The notes beneath the pieces are model-generated. The model was not told the DNA's origin, made no database searches, and worked only from the letters and a program-made list of their open reading frames with translations. DNA of 64,000 bases from Cryptomeria japonica (Eukaryota > Streptophyta > Pinopsida > Cupressales > Cupressaceae): positions 102,970,796 through 103,034,795 of the forward strand of contig NC_081412.1 in assembly GCF_030272615.1 (NCBI RefSeq). Reading direction: 5' to 3'. Both the position numbers and the translations under genes were made by a program. Below are positions 11,531 to 23,655 of this stretch, piece after piece (the first letter of the stretch is position 1; every line of letters begins with the position of its first letter).

Positions 11531-12974
11531 AGCTACTCCTTAATTCTATGGCATGACTTTTCTTTTAGGTGTGTTATTGAAATGAATTGGAAGAGGGTTA
11601 ATTTATAGATGTAGGAGATGGATGATCAATGGTTAATTTTTAGATGTATTGGAGATCTTGATTATTTATGTTTAGAAGTTACCATCTCAACTAGTGGAGA
11701 GATAAATGACTCCTAAGATGGATGTGACTCAATTGTAGGATCTTAATTTGTTGGTCAAGCACTCTTGGGTGGTGATGGAATGGGAACAAGATGAGTTTTT
11801 GAATCCTCACAATCCATATTGAAATCCCTCTTAATGGTATGACAATATTTATTGGAATTCCCAAGCAAATGACATGTTATGCATATATATTCAGGACCTT
11901 CCATAAAAATATATTGATTCCATACTCCATGTTTAGAATAGAAAAGTAATGATTTTGGAAAGTCTTTTGTGCCACCTAAAAGAATACAAAGATGAATAAG
12001 ATATTCCAGGTTATCAAAAAATATAAGATCATGCTAGAGGAATATGACCATTTGATTGACCAAGATTTAAATAAGTTCAAGTTCTCTATATTCAAAAGGG
12101 ACATTGTAGTTGAACTTAGAATTACATGAAATTTATAGTAGTCGAGGAAGGGTTGATGTTTTAAATCCAAGGTTAAATGAATAACCCATAGTCATCAAGA
12201 AACAAAGATTTAATCTTAAAAGCAACATTTCTATTCTCTTTAGTGGAGGAAATAAACATAAAAAATGTTTACATGGGTCTATATAAAATATTTCATTAAC
12301 TCTTGACTAGTGGTCATGAACCCAATCAATCAAGATCTATTTATTAGGAACAAAGTTCCAAAACTTAGAGATTAGGGCTCTTTGGTGGAGATCTTGAGTT
12401 TGGTCTTTTAGGGACTCTTTGAAAAATATAACTCTAATACCATCTTTGGATAATTTCTTCTAACGTTCATTGGAGGTGGGTTAGCTAGATTTTGGGTTCT
12501 ATGTTGAGGGGTCCATCTCTGATGATAAGGAAAAGATTTGTTATGATGTTTGGGATGCGCCTATTCTGGCTCCAAAACCGTACAATCGTATGACCAATAA
12601 ATTTCATGTTATATGGAAAAAATAACTGCAGAACAGGCACATAATGGATGCAGGGCTCGACAAAATAGTTGTGACCATGTCCCCCACTGTTGTATAACAC
12701 GAAAGTTATCGGGCCATTTTGGATCTAGAATAGCTACATGTGGATTTTTGAGGGGCTAGTGTCACTGGAGCTAATGTTTAAGAGCCTCGTGCTATTTAAC
12801 TTTTCACTGATGAGGTTGACGTTGATGTGGATGATGCTTCTAAGGATGTTGTTGCCCTTTTGGGTTGAGGGGGGGCCAAGTTGAGAGAGGTATTTTTTTG
12901 GGGAAATTTGTGGGTACCCCAAAACCTTTCGGTGCTCCAATGTGATTTGTCTTCATAGATGGAACTGGCTCCAC
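11531..12974. other. Unassigned spacer
   Basis: No known domain, terminal repeat or RNA is visible. Short ORFs of up to 71 codons occur on the minus strand but show no family resemblance. Confidence 0.5.
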
Positions 12975-13202
12975 CTAACTTCCTATAGTCCCAATCTACT
13001 TATCATTGACATTTCGAAGCCCAAGCTATAATGTGTCAGGGAAGGGTTTATGATAGACTCTATTTAAGAGTCAATATCAATTCATTTACTAACTTCTTAT
13101 AGTCCCAAACTACTCATCTTTGACATTTCGAAGCCCAAGCTATTATGTGTCAGGGAAGGGTTTATGACAGATTCTATTTAAGAGTCAATATCAATTCATT
13201 TA
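12975..13202. repeat. Tandem duplication, 2 x 114 bp
   Basis: Unit 1 begins at CTAACTTCCTATAGTCCC (12,975) and unit 2 at CTAACTTCTTATAGTCCC (13,089). Both continue through GACATTTCGAAGCCCAAGCT and GTGTCAGGGAAGGG and end near TCAATTCATTTA. Only a few substitutions separate them. Confidence 0.9.
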
Positions 13203-13662
13203 TTAATATTACATCACCGTCTTATTTATTTTAAAAAAACATATAGAAAATCAATACAAAGAAGTGAGGGCGATTTTTTTCTCAAGTCAGTTGATTTGTC
13301 TTTAATGAAATAGAAATTACTTTATTTATTTGATTAAAAATTATTATGTCATTGTTTGATGTTTAACTTTGAGACTAAGTCTAATTAAACTAATTTTAAT
13401 GCTTATAAAATCTTGATGAATTCATAACTCTGCCTCTATTTATTTCACTTCTCTTTGTCAATAATGTATCTAAAGACACTACTATTTTGATCTTTATAGG
13501 GATTGATTTTTTTTTATAGAAGTGGATTAATACCCATGAATTCTCACTTTTAAAGTACAATCTTGTCTTGTCATCTAGAGAAGGAAAAATAGTTAAATAT
13601 GCTCACAAGTTTATAACAATTCTATCCTCAACATAAGTCACAAAAAATAAAAGTAAGACTTT
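13203..13662. other. Unassigned AT-rich spacer left of Copia-1
   Basis: This is the left flank of the Copia-1 insertion. I see no gene or repeat in it. Confidence 0.5.
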
Positions 13663-13667
13663 ATAAT

Positions 13668-13878
13668 TGTTGGCAACAACAATGAAGGAAAACTGAGAGG
13701 GGGGCAGTGAATTAGTTTTCACTAGATTAAACAAATTAAGCACAACTTCAAATATGATCAACTTCAGTAAGAATAAAGATAAGCACAATAACAACAACAC
13801 ACATAGCACCAAGATTTTGACATGGAAAACCCAGTTAAGGTAAAAACCATGGTGGGAACCTACCCACAATGAGATGAT
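13668..13878 (-). repeat. Copia-1 3' LTR remnant
   Basis: About 210 bp match the plus-strand start of the other LTR (38,444-38,655), including TTTTCACTAGATTAAACAAA and the GTGGGAACCTACCCACAA block. It stops at GATGATACT and is fused directly to RT sequence, so about 1.1 kb of LTR plus the RT 3' part and RNase H are gone. A short ACT match at the fusion suggests a deletion joined by microhomology. Confidence 0.85.
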
Positions 13879-14068
13879 ACTTCCTCTTCCAAATCACCAT
13901 TCAAAAAGGCTGACTTCACATCCATCTGATATACCTTGAAACTCTTATAAGAAACATATGCAAGAAGTAATCTAACAGCTTCAATTCTAGCTACTAGAGA
14001 AAAAGTCTCCTCATAATCAATTCCTTCCATCTATGAGCATCCTTTACATACCAATCTTTCTTTGTTTA
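13879..14068 (-). pseudogene. Copia-1 reverse transcriptase fragment
   Basis: The minus strand encodes a Copia RT segment of about 60 codons including [12 protein letters not shown] and [11 protein letters not shown], close to the Copia-2 RT at 54,939-55,142 ([13 protein letters not shown]). It continues in frame from the RT start at 28,420-28,622 if the Gypsy insertion is removed, with one in-frame stop. The rest of RT, including the YVDD active site, and RNase H are deleted. It is non-functional. Confidence 0.85.
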
Positions 14069-15275
14069 TGTAGTTTCATAAAATTGTGACCCTAGCAATG
14101 TTTGACTGCATTAGGGTCCTCACTCACGTGAGATAGAATCCTCTAGCCTAATCGGAGACTAGAGATTGCTCTACCCTTGGAAAAAACTTCTTTCTTGGCC
14201 TCTACAACACCTTGTCAGCACTTTGCCCTGGAGAAAGGGGTAGGAAAGGGGCTTGGCGCCCTTGTCCTCCCAGGAAAGGGGCATGAGGCCCTTGTCCCTA
14301 CCCTATTTTTGGGCAGGACCCTTCCTAGGGTTGCATTGTTGGTTGTGCATTGGGCGGGAAACTCCCCCGATCTTGGCCTGTGACAAAAATCAAGTCCACT
14401 AACATGTATTTAAGGGGCATTCATTCTCTCATTTGCATAAGTTGAAGTTGGATAAGATTGGAGTGGATCAAGTTGCATAAGAGATCAAGCATTTTAGAGC
14501 ATTCAAGCATTCTTTTATAACATTCAACATTCTCAAGTCTCCCTTCAAGGCTAGGTGTTACATTCAAGTCAAGGATTCAACTATTGGAGAGGAGATTGAT
14601 TTCAACTTTCAATTCCACATAAGCATTTCTATCAACATTGCTACCACAACCTCTCTTGAGGTGATTTACAATTTAGTCTTTCATGTACATCTACTTGCAA
14701 GTACTTTCTTTCATTACTTGGTTAATTCCAAAACTGGGGTTTGACCTAAAGGAAAACCCCCAATCCCAACCCATTTTCCTCTCTTTTCTATGTGTAGGTT
14801 GCAGGTGCGCAACTGTACTTTCGAATTCGGGCTTCATTTGCAGAGGCAAAAAAACCCTTTTCATTTTGTGGATTTTTCGGAGGACCATGTATATTCCCGC
14901 CACGGTCCAAGCAAATTTTCCTGAAATTCATAGGGAGACTTCATCTCGATATCTTACTGCCAAATCCATGTGCACAACTTCATCCCATATTCCGATCTCA
15001 AGTTATAATCAGTTCTTTGTCACTTTTTCTCTACATAAATCAATCAATTCCTTTCCATTTCAAATAAGGAAGAGGGGAGCAACTTATCATCCCCATTTCA
15101 TTCAAAATTCAATCTTCATCCTTGAAGGTTGGATCTAGTGAATCTCCTCTCCTCTTCCAAATGTAACTTGGTGAAAAGTGTTTGAAGGGTAATCAATAGT
15201 GAAACTCCCCTATCTCTTTGAGGGAAAGGGTAGTTTTCCTCTTGATCTATCATTCACCATTTTTCCAACATTACA
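14069..15275 (+). repeat. Gypsy element 5' LTR
   Basis: This 1,207-bp LTR pairs with 27,202-28,419 over its full length, with many substitutions between them. A 151-codon ORF inside it (14,683-15,138) is not maintained in the other LTR and is not counted as a gene. Confidence 0.9.
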
Positions 15276-15291
15276 TTTTGGTGAACCCGAC
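15276..15291 (+). other. Gypsy primer-binding site candidate
   Basis: TTTTGGTGAACCCGAC lies directly after the 5' LTR terminal CA. TGG at the start fits pairing with a tRNA CCA end. I cannot name the tRNA from memory with confidence. Confidence 0.55.
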
Positions 15292-16100
15292 ATCTTGCAT
15301 GCTTTCCTTTGAACAAAATTGCATATTTTTCATTTACAAGTTTCAACTTTCTACAAACTTAGTGGTTAAATAATTCAAAACCCTAGTTTTTAATTTTAAA
15401 ATTGAACTTGTAATTTGTAAAAATTTCTTGTGGTAATCTTAGATCTGAAAATCGCTTTGTTTATCAAATTCAATTTCCTCTTTGTCTTGTTCAATTTGTA
15501 ATTAAAATTTACAGAATTAAGGGGTTAATTGTTAAAACCCCAATTTTCAAAAATCATCTTGAACTTGTGCAAAAATTGGATTTTCATTTAATTTTCAGAT
15601 TTCTGATTGTTCTCAAATTTGTCTTTAATCCTACAATTCAAATTTTCAATTTCCCCCCTTTTTCCCAAAATTCAATTTTAAAATTAAGTGGTTAGGTCAT
15701 AAAACCCTAATTTTCAAAATTAATTGGATTTTGTGAAATTTCAAATTAATTTCATTTCAATTCAAATTTCTAAACATTTTCCAAGGTGTCCCTATCCATT
15801 AGGTTTGACCTTTTTCAAAGTTGCAATTCAATTCCTCTTTTTCTTCAAAACCCTAATAGGGTCCTATCTTTACATTTGCACCTTCGTTTCGCCCATCTAG
15901 AGATCGTAAAATTCATCAATTTTTGGGGGTTAGCTTTTAAATCATCGTAATATCTATCCTTGAAAATTTTGAAAAAAGTTGGTTGGATCATGTGCGTTCC
16001 CGCCATGGTCCTCGACTTTTTTCCTAAATTTCGAAAGACTATTATGATTGTATTCAATAGCCTAAATCCAAAAGATTGGCTGATTTTGTCGATTTTTTTA
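15292..16100 (+). repeat. Gypsy leader with degenerate internal repeats
   Basis: The untranslated leader is T- and A-rich and contains recurring text of the type AATTAAGNGGTTA followed by AAAACCCTAATTTTC. Copies lie near 15,361, 15,515, 15,682, and beyond the LINE insertion near 23,332 and 23,380; intervals on the left are about 157 and 167 bp. No ORF is supported. Confidence 0.6.
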
Positions 16101-16500
16101 TTTTTTTTTAATAAAAGTGGAAAATCCACTGAATTATATATTAATGATAAGAGTTTACATCAGGTTCAGACATGAAATACCGGTAGGAAAGAACCTACAA
16201 GAAAACCTCCGGTTGTAGCCATATTAAGACTTAACAGACATATATAGTACCCTTTACAATATATATACTGATGAAAGCCCCACCCTCCTAATTCTGATAT
16301 TTTTTACAAAAGTCCCATAGGATAACTTCAAACCAGAATTACTCCAACCGAAGAAGAGATGAACATGAAGAACCACAAGGGAGATGAATAAGAGAAAATT
16401 CTTTATCAGAACCATAGCTAACCATTTCGAACCAAAAAGAAGCCATGTAGCCTTCATTCCTGCAAAAAACCATACTACCAGCTACAAAAGAGAAAATATG

Positions 16501-17190
16501 TTAGTTGTCCAAAAACCAGGTACTAGAGCTCTCATCCGGTGGCTCATGAGAAGAGAACGGAGGTGGAGTCACCCTTAGAGGGAACACCACGCAAGCAGGA
16601 GCAGAGCATAAAAATCCCAAAGAGATTAATGAATGTAAACCTTGAAAAACAACCCATGCTTTATCCACATAATGGTCAGGAGCCAAGTACAACAAAAAAT
16701 CCATAGAGGCTCTAGTATTTTCCAAGGAATTGCATATCAATCCCATACATAATTGATGAAGCAAATGACCAGATCAACCATTAGCCAAAAGCTCATGGCG
16801 AGGAAGAAAACCCCCGTAATAAAAAGAACCCATATCAAACCAATAACTAGCTAATGCAGGAGAGACCAACTCCCAATTGCACAGTGTCAGGAAGACAAAC
16901 GTGGATACCAAGAGGCAAAACAAATCCATATCAAGTAGAACATCAAAACAAATAGTAAGAAAATGAGAGAGAAGCTCATCATAAGAAACTTGACGACCAA
17001 CCTGTAACCACCGACATCCCAAAAGCCTGCGAAACTCAAAGTCCACCGCGGGAGTAAACAAATTGAAAACCTTGCCAATTTTAACAGAATTCTCCTCAAT
17101 TGCATCTTCTTCCCCCAATGATCGAACTTCTAAAACCACTCTATAAACTCCAACAAGCAGAGAGGAAGGCATTTGCAGAATGAAGAGCAC
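16501..17190 (-). pseudogene. LINE-1 third ORF, function unknown
   Basis: Downstream of RNase H, about 1.2 kb further 3', one minus-strand frame stays open for about 229 codons except for a single TGA at 16,774-16,776. The first ATG is at 17,172. The sequence around the stop reads HELLANG, stop, SGHLLHQLCMG, so a Trp codon is the likely original. The protein is hydrophobic and Leu-, Phe- and Cys-rich; I recognise no domain. It lies inside the LINE bounds set by the target duplication, so it travels with the element. It could be a third LINE protein, captured host sequence, or a chance frame; its length in AT-rich DNA argues against chance. Confidence 0.5.
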
Positions 17191-17963
17191 CGAAAACTAG
17201 AAATAAATAAGGAACTGATTTTTGAAAATGACAGAGAAATGTATTTGAAAGAGAAAATGTCCTAAATTTCCCATAAAGATACTTAAAAGATCCATTTGAA
17301 GCATGCTTGAATTAATTCGCACGAATGCAAAATCTTTCCACTAAGACCCATAAGTGATTATTCCGCAAGTAAGGATACCATCAATCTAAAAACAAATAAT
17401 CCGTAAGCCAAAACTGTCAGACCCAGACAAGCACAAGGCGGCCAGCATAATGATATTTGCATCAAAAAATAAAACCTTAGAAAAAGTGCTGACGACTTGA
17501 GGAGATGAAAAAATGCAAAAAAATAATGAAGGGCTGGAGATAAGGACTGCACCAAACACACATGCCACAACCAAAACACACAATAAATGATGATATTATT
17601 GACAAGACACAAGGTCAAATCAATATCGGAAAACCAAACTTAAGGAAATCTCTCCACGACTTGAAAATAGAAAATCATTTGAAAACATTAGAGCAATCTT
17701 CCATAAGCCACAAAGAAACCAATTAACTCATAGCGCCCGAGATATAGACCCCATCCTTCTGCACGAAACAAATATACCAACACCCCATACGTAAGTATAG
17801 GACAGTTTACACATTTGATGTAAAAATAATCTGAACCAAGAGGAGGATGACATGTATATCTCAAGCAAATGAGACCGATGATGAAATTTAATATCATGCC
17901 CATATAATTAAGCCGATTCGTGAGTGAGTATCCAAGTCGTGAAAAAGTTGTTTACATATGCTA

Positions 17964-18361
17964 CCACCTGAAAAATTCTTCTCCAATCCTTAAGAAGTAC
18001 ACACATTAACATCTAACCCAAATGCAGCAGTGTATAAATACTCCAAATGCAGATAGTAATAAAAACCTTCTATCAACACATGAAGGACATATACAAACTG
18101 AACTGAGGAGAGGATAATATGTATACTTCAGTAAGAAATGAAGATACTAACACAAAATTTTGCCACCTAAAAATTACCTCTCCATCCCTCAAGAAATACA
18201 CACATTAACATCTAACCCAGATATAGGAATGTACAAATACTCCATATGCAAAATAGAAGTAAAAGCCTCCTATCAACACATGATGAACATATACAAAATG
18301 ATCTGACAAGAGGATAATATATATACTTCAATAAGAAATGAAGATAATAACTCAAAATAGA
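17964..18361 (-). repeat. LINE-1 3' UTR tandem duplication, period about 199 bp
   Basis: Unit 1 starts at CCACCTGAAAAATT (17,964) and unit 2 at CCACCTAAAAATT (18,163). Both contain CACACATTAACATCTAACCC and GAGGATAATAT. The duplication lies just 3' of the RNase H stop codon at 18,366. Confidence 0.85.
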
Positions 18362-18365
18362 TGAC

Positions 18366-21300
18366 TTAATCTTTGGGGTGTGGCATATACCTAGAGAGGA
18401 CGACATGAGGAATGTTGCCAATTGCTACATTCTTATGAATAGTAGCCAAGTCAATAGCCAAATTAGCCAGAAAATCTGCCAGTTTATTTATCTCTCGAAA
18501 ACAATGAGATAATACATAAGTATCAAAGAAGGATAATTTCTCCAAAATGTGATCAATTAAGTACTTTAAATGCCAACAATTACTTTTGTAGTTCAACACA
18601 CTTTGAATAACAACCATTGAGTCCCCCTGGATGGAAAGGTGTTTGATCCCAAGGGAAATAGCCAAATCAATCCCAAGTGACAAAGCTTGACATTCAGCAA
18701 AATTGTTTGATTGAGACCCAAGAGCATGACATTGAGCAGCAATTAGGACTGCATTATGATAAAAAATGGCCATCCCAGCCCCAGACATACCCGAATTCCC
18801 CCTTGAAGCACCATCAAAATGGAGTTTGAAATGACCCGGAGGAGGAGGAGCCCAACTGGTCACAATTCTCTTATTTTTAAAAGCCATAACCTTTGCAACT
18901 GACCCATGAGAAGGTATGCTAGACAAAGATTTCCATGTCCTTGTGATCATGCCATCCCAATGGGAAAAAGATGTCAGATTTTCTAAATTCTTATGAATAT
19001 ATGACAAGACCACCTCCGAGATAGAAGCATCTATCTTGACTAAAATATCAGAAAGTGAAGTGGATGATTTTTTAAAGATCTTATTATTTCTTTCTAACCA
19101 TATGTTCCAAACAATAATCGATGGAGCTATAATCCAAAGGCAGGCATAAAAAGAAGAGGAAAATAAGAGAGGCCAAGCTCTGAAGTGAGAGAGAAGGTCC
19201 CCACTAGTAACAAAAGATAGTCCTAGCTTCTTGAAAAACCAATTCTAACATCCTAGAGCAAAATCACAATGAAGGAAAATATGAGATGATGATTCCAATT
19301 TCTGATTACACAAAACACAAGGGAAAACAACAGATAAACCCATCCTATCCAGTCTCATCCCGGTTAGAACCCTGTCTTGAACAACAAGCCAAGCAAAAGC
19401 TCCAGCCTTCGGCAGACATGCTGGATGCCAGAATAATTTGTAAGGCCAAGAAGAGAGATCCTTAGCCAACATAAGAGAGTTGTATCCATCTTTCACTGAG
19501 TATTTTCCAGATGAACTCTTAGTCCAAAACAACTCATCATCCTTCTCAGACAAAATGATAAGTATGTCTTTAAGAATAGAATAAAAATCTTCTTTCAGAC
19601 TAGGGCTAATAGGAAGAAACTCAATCAATTTCCATTGAGCCATCACCAGATGTCCATTATGAACTACATTAAAGTAGTCCGATAAATAGACCCCCCATTT
19701 ATCCAAAAGAATTGATTTCAAGGGAGACCAATCCCTAATAGAATCCATAGGACAATAACCATTCCAGACATCATCCCAAAATCTAATTTTCGTACCCTTA
19801 TGCACAACCCAAGATAGATACGACAGTAAGACACTTCTACATTTTCCCATGAAATTCCAAATAGCCAACCCCTTAGGCAGTGTCAAGGCCCTAAAAATAG
19901 ACTCCTTAGATCCATTAGAAAGATACTTAGCGAACATGATTCTAGCCCAAAGGGACGTTGGATTATCATACAATTTCCACACTAACTTGGCCCCCAAGGC
20001 CAGATTTTGATTTTCCAAACTACGAATTCCAGCCCCCCCAAGTTCCTTAGGAAGACAAACCTTATCCCAAGCTAACAAGGGGATCCTAGATTTCCCATCC
20101 CTATTATTATTCCAAAGGAAAGATCTCAAAGTATCCTTTAAACTGACAATAATAGCCTTTGGAGCTTTTAGAATTGACATTAAGTAAATTGGCACCGCAT
20201 TCAGTACAGACTTAATCAACATAATTTTCCCAGCCATGGCGAGCCATTTGTGATTCCATGCCAAGATTTTCTTAGACACCCCAGAAACTACTTTATCCCA
20301 AAAACTAACCTTAACCTTATTAGCAAAAAAGGGAACTCCTAGATAAGTGTAAGGGAGATCCCCAAGTTGGAAACCCCAAAACTTTTGAAGCTTATCCTGG
20401 AGTAGGGAGTGAGTGTTTAAGAAAAAAATCTTATATTTTTCCTTGTTGACCTTCTGACCCGAAAAAGTTGCATAATTCCTGATTACTTGATCAATAACTC
20501 GAGCCTCCTTCAAGGTTGCTCAACCAAATAAAAGGGTGTCATCAACAAAAAGGCAATGGGAAATCCTCTAATCAAAATTCTGAATTTTGATACCCTTCCA
20601 TAAACCGGTCTCACGAGCTAAGCCAATCGCCCGACTCAGAGCTTCAACTAATAAGATAAATAAAAAAGGTGAGAGCGGGTCCCCTTGCCTTAAACCCCTA
20701 GAAGAGTGGAAGAAACCACAAGGGGACCCATTAATAAGAACCAAAAATCTTGCCAAGGAAATACAAGGCATAATCTATTTTATCCAAGCTAGGGAGAAAC
20801 CCAACCTTAATAGGACATTTTTTAATGCATTCCATTCAACCCTATCATAAGCTTTCATCATGTCTAACATAAGGATCATGGCAGGATATTTCTGGGCAGA
20901 GATCGAATGTAAGACCTCATGAGCAACTATAGCCCCTTCAGGAGTTTCCCTTTGAGGAACAAAACCTCCTTGCTCAAGGGAGATTATTCTTGGTAAAAGA
21001 ATGGCCAACCTCATAGCAATTACTTTGGAAAATATCTTATAAATGGTGTTACATAAAGCTATAGGACAAAAATCTACGAAGCTTTTATGGTCCTCCTTCT
21101 TAGGTAAAATGACAATTAAGGTAGTGTTCATTTCTTTAAGGATAGACCTATTTCTCCTAGCTTCCTCTAAAGCCAAAAGGACATCTTGACCCACAAAATC
21201 CCAACAATTTTGGAAAAACAAAGGAGTAAAACCATCAGGCCCAGGAGCCTTATCCGGGTTCATAGCAAAAACAACCCCCTTAACCTCTTCTATTGAGAAA

Positions 21301-22625
21301 GGAGACATTAACATTCTATCATCCTCAGGGGAAACAAGAGAGGGAATGAGAGACGAGATATTGTTAGATTCATCAATATTCTCAAATGAAAGAAGATTCT
21401 TAAAAAACTTAATCGCTTCCTTAGAGATATCCCCATCCTCAGAGAGAATATTCCCCTGACTATCTTGAATACAAGAAATCCTACTCCTGACCCTTTTCAT
21501 TTTAATAGTAGCATGGAAAAATTTTGTGTTCTTATCACCATCAGCTAGCCATAACTCCCGAGACTTTTGTCTCCAATAAACCTCCTCTCTAGCCAAAATC
21601 TCATCTAATTCACTCCTAAGAGACCTGATTTCATCCAATACCTTAGATCCCAAACCATGCTGCAAGACTTGCCTATTCAGAACCTCTAACATATCTAAAA
21701 TCGTTTGTTTTTCTTCAAAAATATTCTTGAAATGAAGGGAGTTCCATCCCCTAATATTATTTTTTAGAAAACTAATCTTCTTGACCAACTGGAACATTCT
21801 AGAACCTCTACAGAATGGAGCCTCTCCCCACCATTGTCATGGGAGGGGAAGAAAAGAGGGATCCCTAAACCACATTGGCTCAAACTTAAAAGGAACTTTG
21901 TGTGAAGGTATATCCCTTACAAAAGTCAGAGAGACCGGAAAATGATCCGACCCAGACAGGGGAAGAATGGAAGAGAAAAACTCAATGTCTGAATTGAACC
22001 AATTAGATGAGAGTAAAAATCTATCCAATCTTTCCGAAATCTGAGAGAAAATTTTCCTCATGTTCGTCCATGTGAATAGGACATTATTAGGTTTACAATA
22101 AAAAAGAGACATGTCAAAAATGAATGCATTAAAATCATCCATAGACTTCTTATTTGGATAAATCCCCCCTGATTTTTCAGTAAGATCCAAAATAGCATTA
22201 AAATCTCCCCCAAAAATGACAAAAGAATGATTCCTAAGGGGGGATGACACCCTAATGAGCTCTTGCCAAAGATTGTATTTAGCCAAGATACCCGAGGGAG
22301 CATAAATGTTAAACACCCAAGCTTTAAAACTAGAAGCTCTGAATGAAACTAATGACAACATCCAATTTGGCTCAGACACAACCAATTTCACATCAACTAC
22401 AAAATCATTCCATAACAAAGCCAAGCCTTCCGATGCCCCAGCACCCAGACAAGAAAAAAACTTCCACTTTTTCTAAGAAGAAAATACAGAAACAGAGTTC
22501 TCCAACGAAAGTTTAGTCCCCTGAAGCAAACCTAGATCCCACTTAACCAAGTCTAACTGAGACTTGATCAAGCGTCTCTTGTTAGGGGCATTTAAGCCCC
22601 TAACATTCCATGAGATAATCTTCAT
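18366..22625 (-). pseudogene. LINE-1 ORF2: endonuclease, RT, zinc finger, RNase H
   Basis: ORF2 makes the nick and copies the element RNA at the target. The frame begins at ATG 22,623-22,625 (MKIISWNVRGLN, the usual endonuclease start), overlaps the ORF1 stop as ATGA, and holds one frame for 1,420 codons to 18,366. Visible are the endonuclease (SGSDHFPV near 21,950), RT with [30 protein letters not shown] and the catalytic FVDD (about 20,540), a zf-RVT region ending near 19,250, and a plant-type RNase H (HFDGASRGN near 18,820, FAECQAL, GDSMVVIQ). Six in-frame stops (22,473, 21,837, 20,775, 20,568, 20,520, 19,245) but no frameshift break it. Confidence 0.93.
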
Positions 22626-23320
22626 TGATCTTGAGGGGAGGTCGACACTCCCCTCTTTTCACGAATGGGAGAAGAACAATTCTCCCCAAAGCTTGTATGT
22701 AAGCTTCGCTTGACTGCAGTAGATCTAGTTACTAGAGGACTGATAACACACTTTTTTTTCGATTTGAAGGAACCACTACCTTTTCCATTCCCAAAGGACA
22801 ATATGGCAGCCTTCTTAAACCCAGGGGAAGATGACAAAACTTGTTGAATACCCGCATCAATTTCCAACTGAGTTTTACAATTCTTTGGAGGTCTATTCCT
22901 GCCCGGGGACACTATAGTGCTAGGCAAACTCAGCTGAACCTGGGTAATAGAAGATCTAATGGGCATTTTAACCGGAGATGGCTGATGAAACAAGGCCAAT
23001 TCCTGAAGAACCACTCATTTTGGATCATCTTGAGAGGTATTAACAGGGACCTCAGATGGATTTAAGGAAGGAGAATTTGACAAACTCTTATGAATTAAAT
23101 CCAGGTCATTTTCAATAGAGCACATAACCTTTTCCGAGACCTCCTCTTCCTCAAAATCCTTATTAGATTTAAGCAACTGCTCAACCTGCTGAGCCGTGTG
23201 TTCATCTGGAGAAAAATGCATAGACTCAGGCATATCACACTCCCTAAGAGGCTCATTATGTAGTAACTCTTTCACTCTAGAATCATAAATACCTCCAAAA
23301 TTCAATATTTCAAATTTCAA
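22622..23320 (-). pseudogene. LINE-1 ORF1, C-terminal part
   Basis: This is one frame of 233 codons with a single in-frame TGA at 23,015-23,017 (context DDPK, stop, VVLQEL; probably a lost Trp). It runs from the 5' edge of the insertion to the TGA at 22,622-22,624 that overlaps the ORF2 start. ORF1 proteins bind element RNA. The usual N-terminal DUF4283 and CCHC zinc knuckle are missing because the copy is 5'-truncated; what remains is a Ser/Pro/Lys-rich tail without a recognisable fold. Confidence 0.75.
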
Positions 23321-23655
23321 GATTTTTTTAAAAATTAAGAGGTTAATTATAGTCTACCCTGATTTAAAAAAAATTGATTTTAAAATTAAGTGGTACTCCC
23401 TTGGCCCTATTTTAAAATTTCAATTTCCTTTCATTTTTGGAAATTGTGTCATTCTCTTCCCCCAACAAAATTCAAATTGTGTAATCATTATTTTCTTAAA
23501 TTTTGCATTACTCAATTTTGTAAGCTTTGTTCCAAAATTCAAAATTCAAATTTTCCCTCTAGTGCATGAGTTTTACCACTATTAGTCCTACCTATCCTAT
23601 CCCCATTAGATGAAGCATTATAATTAAGGCTTCCCAAGGTTTAATTACTGAGGAG

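Larger units (their letters stand above)
16091..23330 (-). mobile_element. LINE-1, L1-type non-LTR retrotransposon, 5'-truncated
   Basis: The insertion 16,101-23,320 (7.2 kb) lies in the Gypsy leader, flanked by the 10-mer GATTTTTTTA at 16,091-16,100 and 23,321-23,330, a likely target duplication although AT-rich. The A-tail appears as a T-run at 16,101-16,109. The minus strand carries the C-terminal part of ORF1, a long ORF2 (endonuclease, RT, zinc finger, RNase H) and, further 3', an additional ORF. The ORF1 nucleic-acid-binding part is missing, so the copy is 5'-truncated. Few indels and mainly point-mutation stops suggest a fairly young copy. Confidence 0.85.

Noticed and set aside
14683-15138. 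151-codon plus-strand ORF
   Set aside because: It lies wholly within the Gypsy 5' LTR and is broken in the 3' LTR; codon content looks random.
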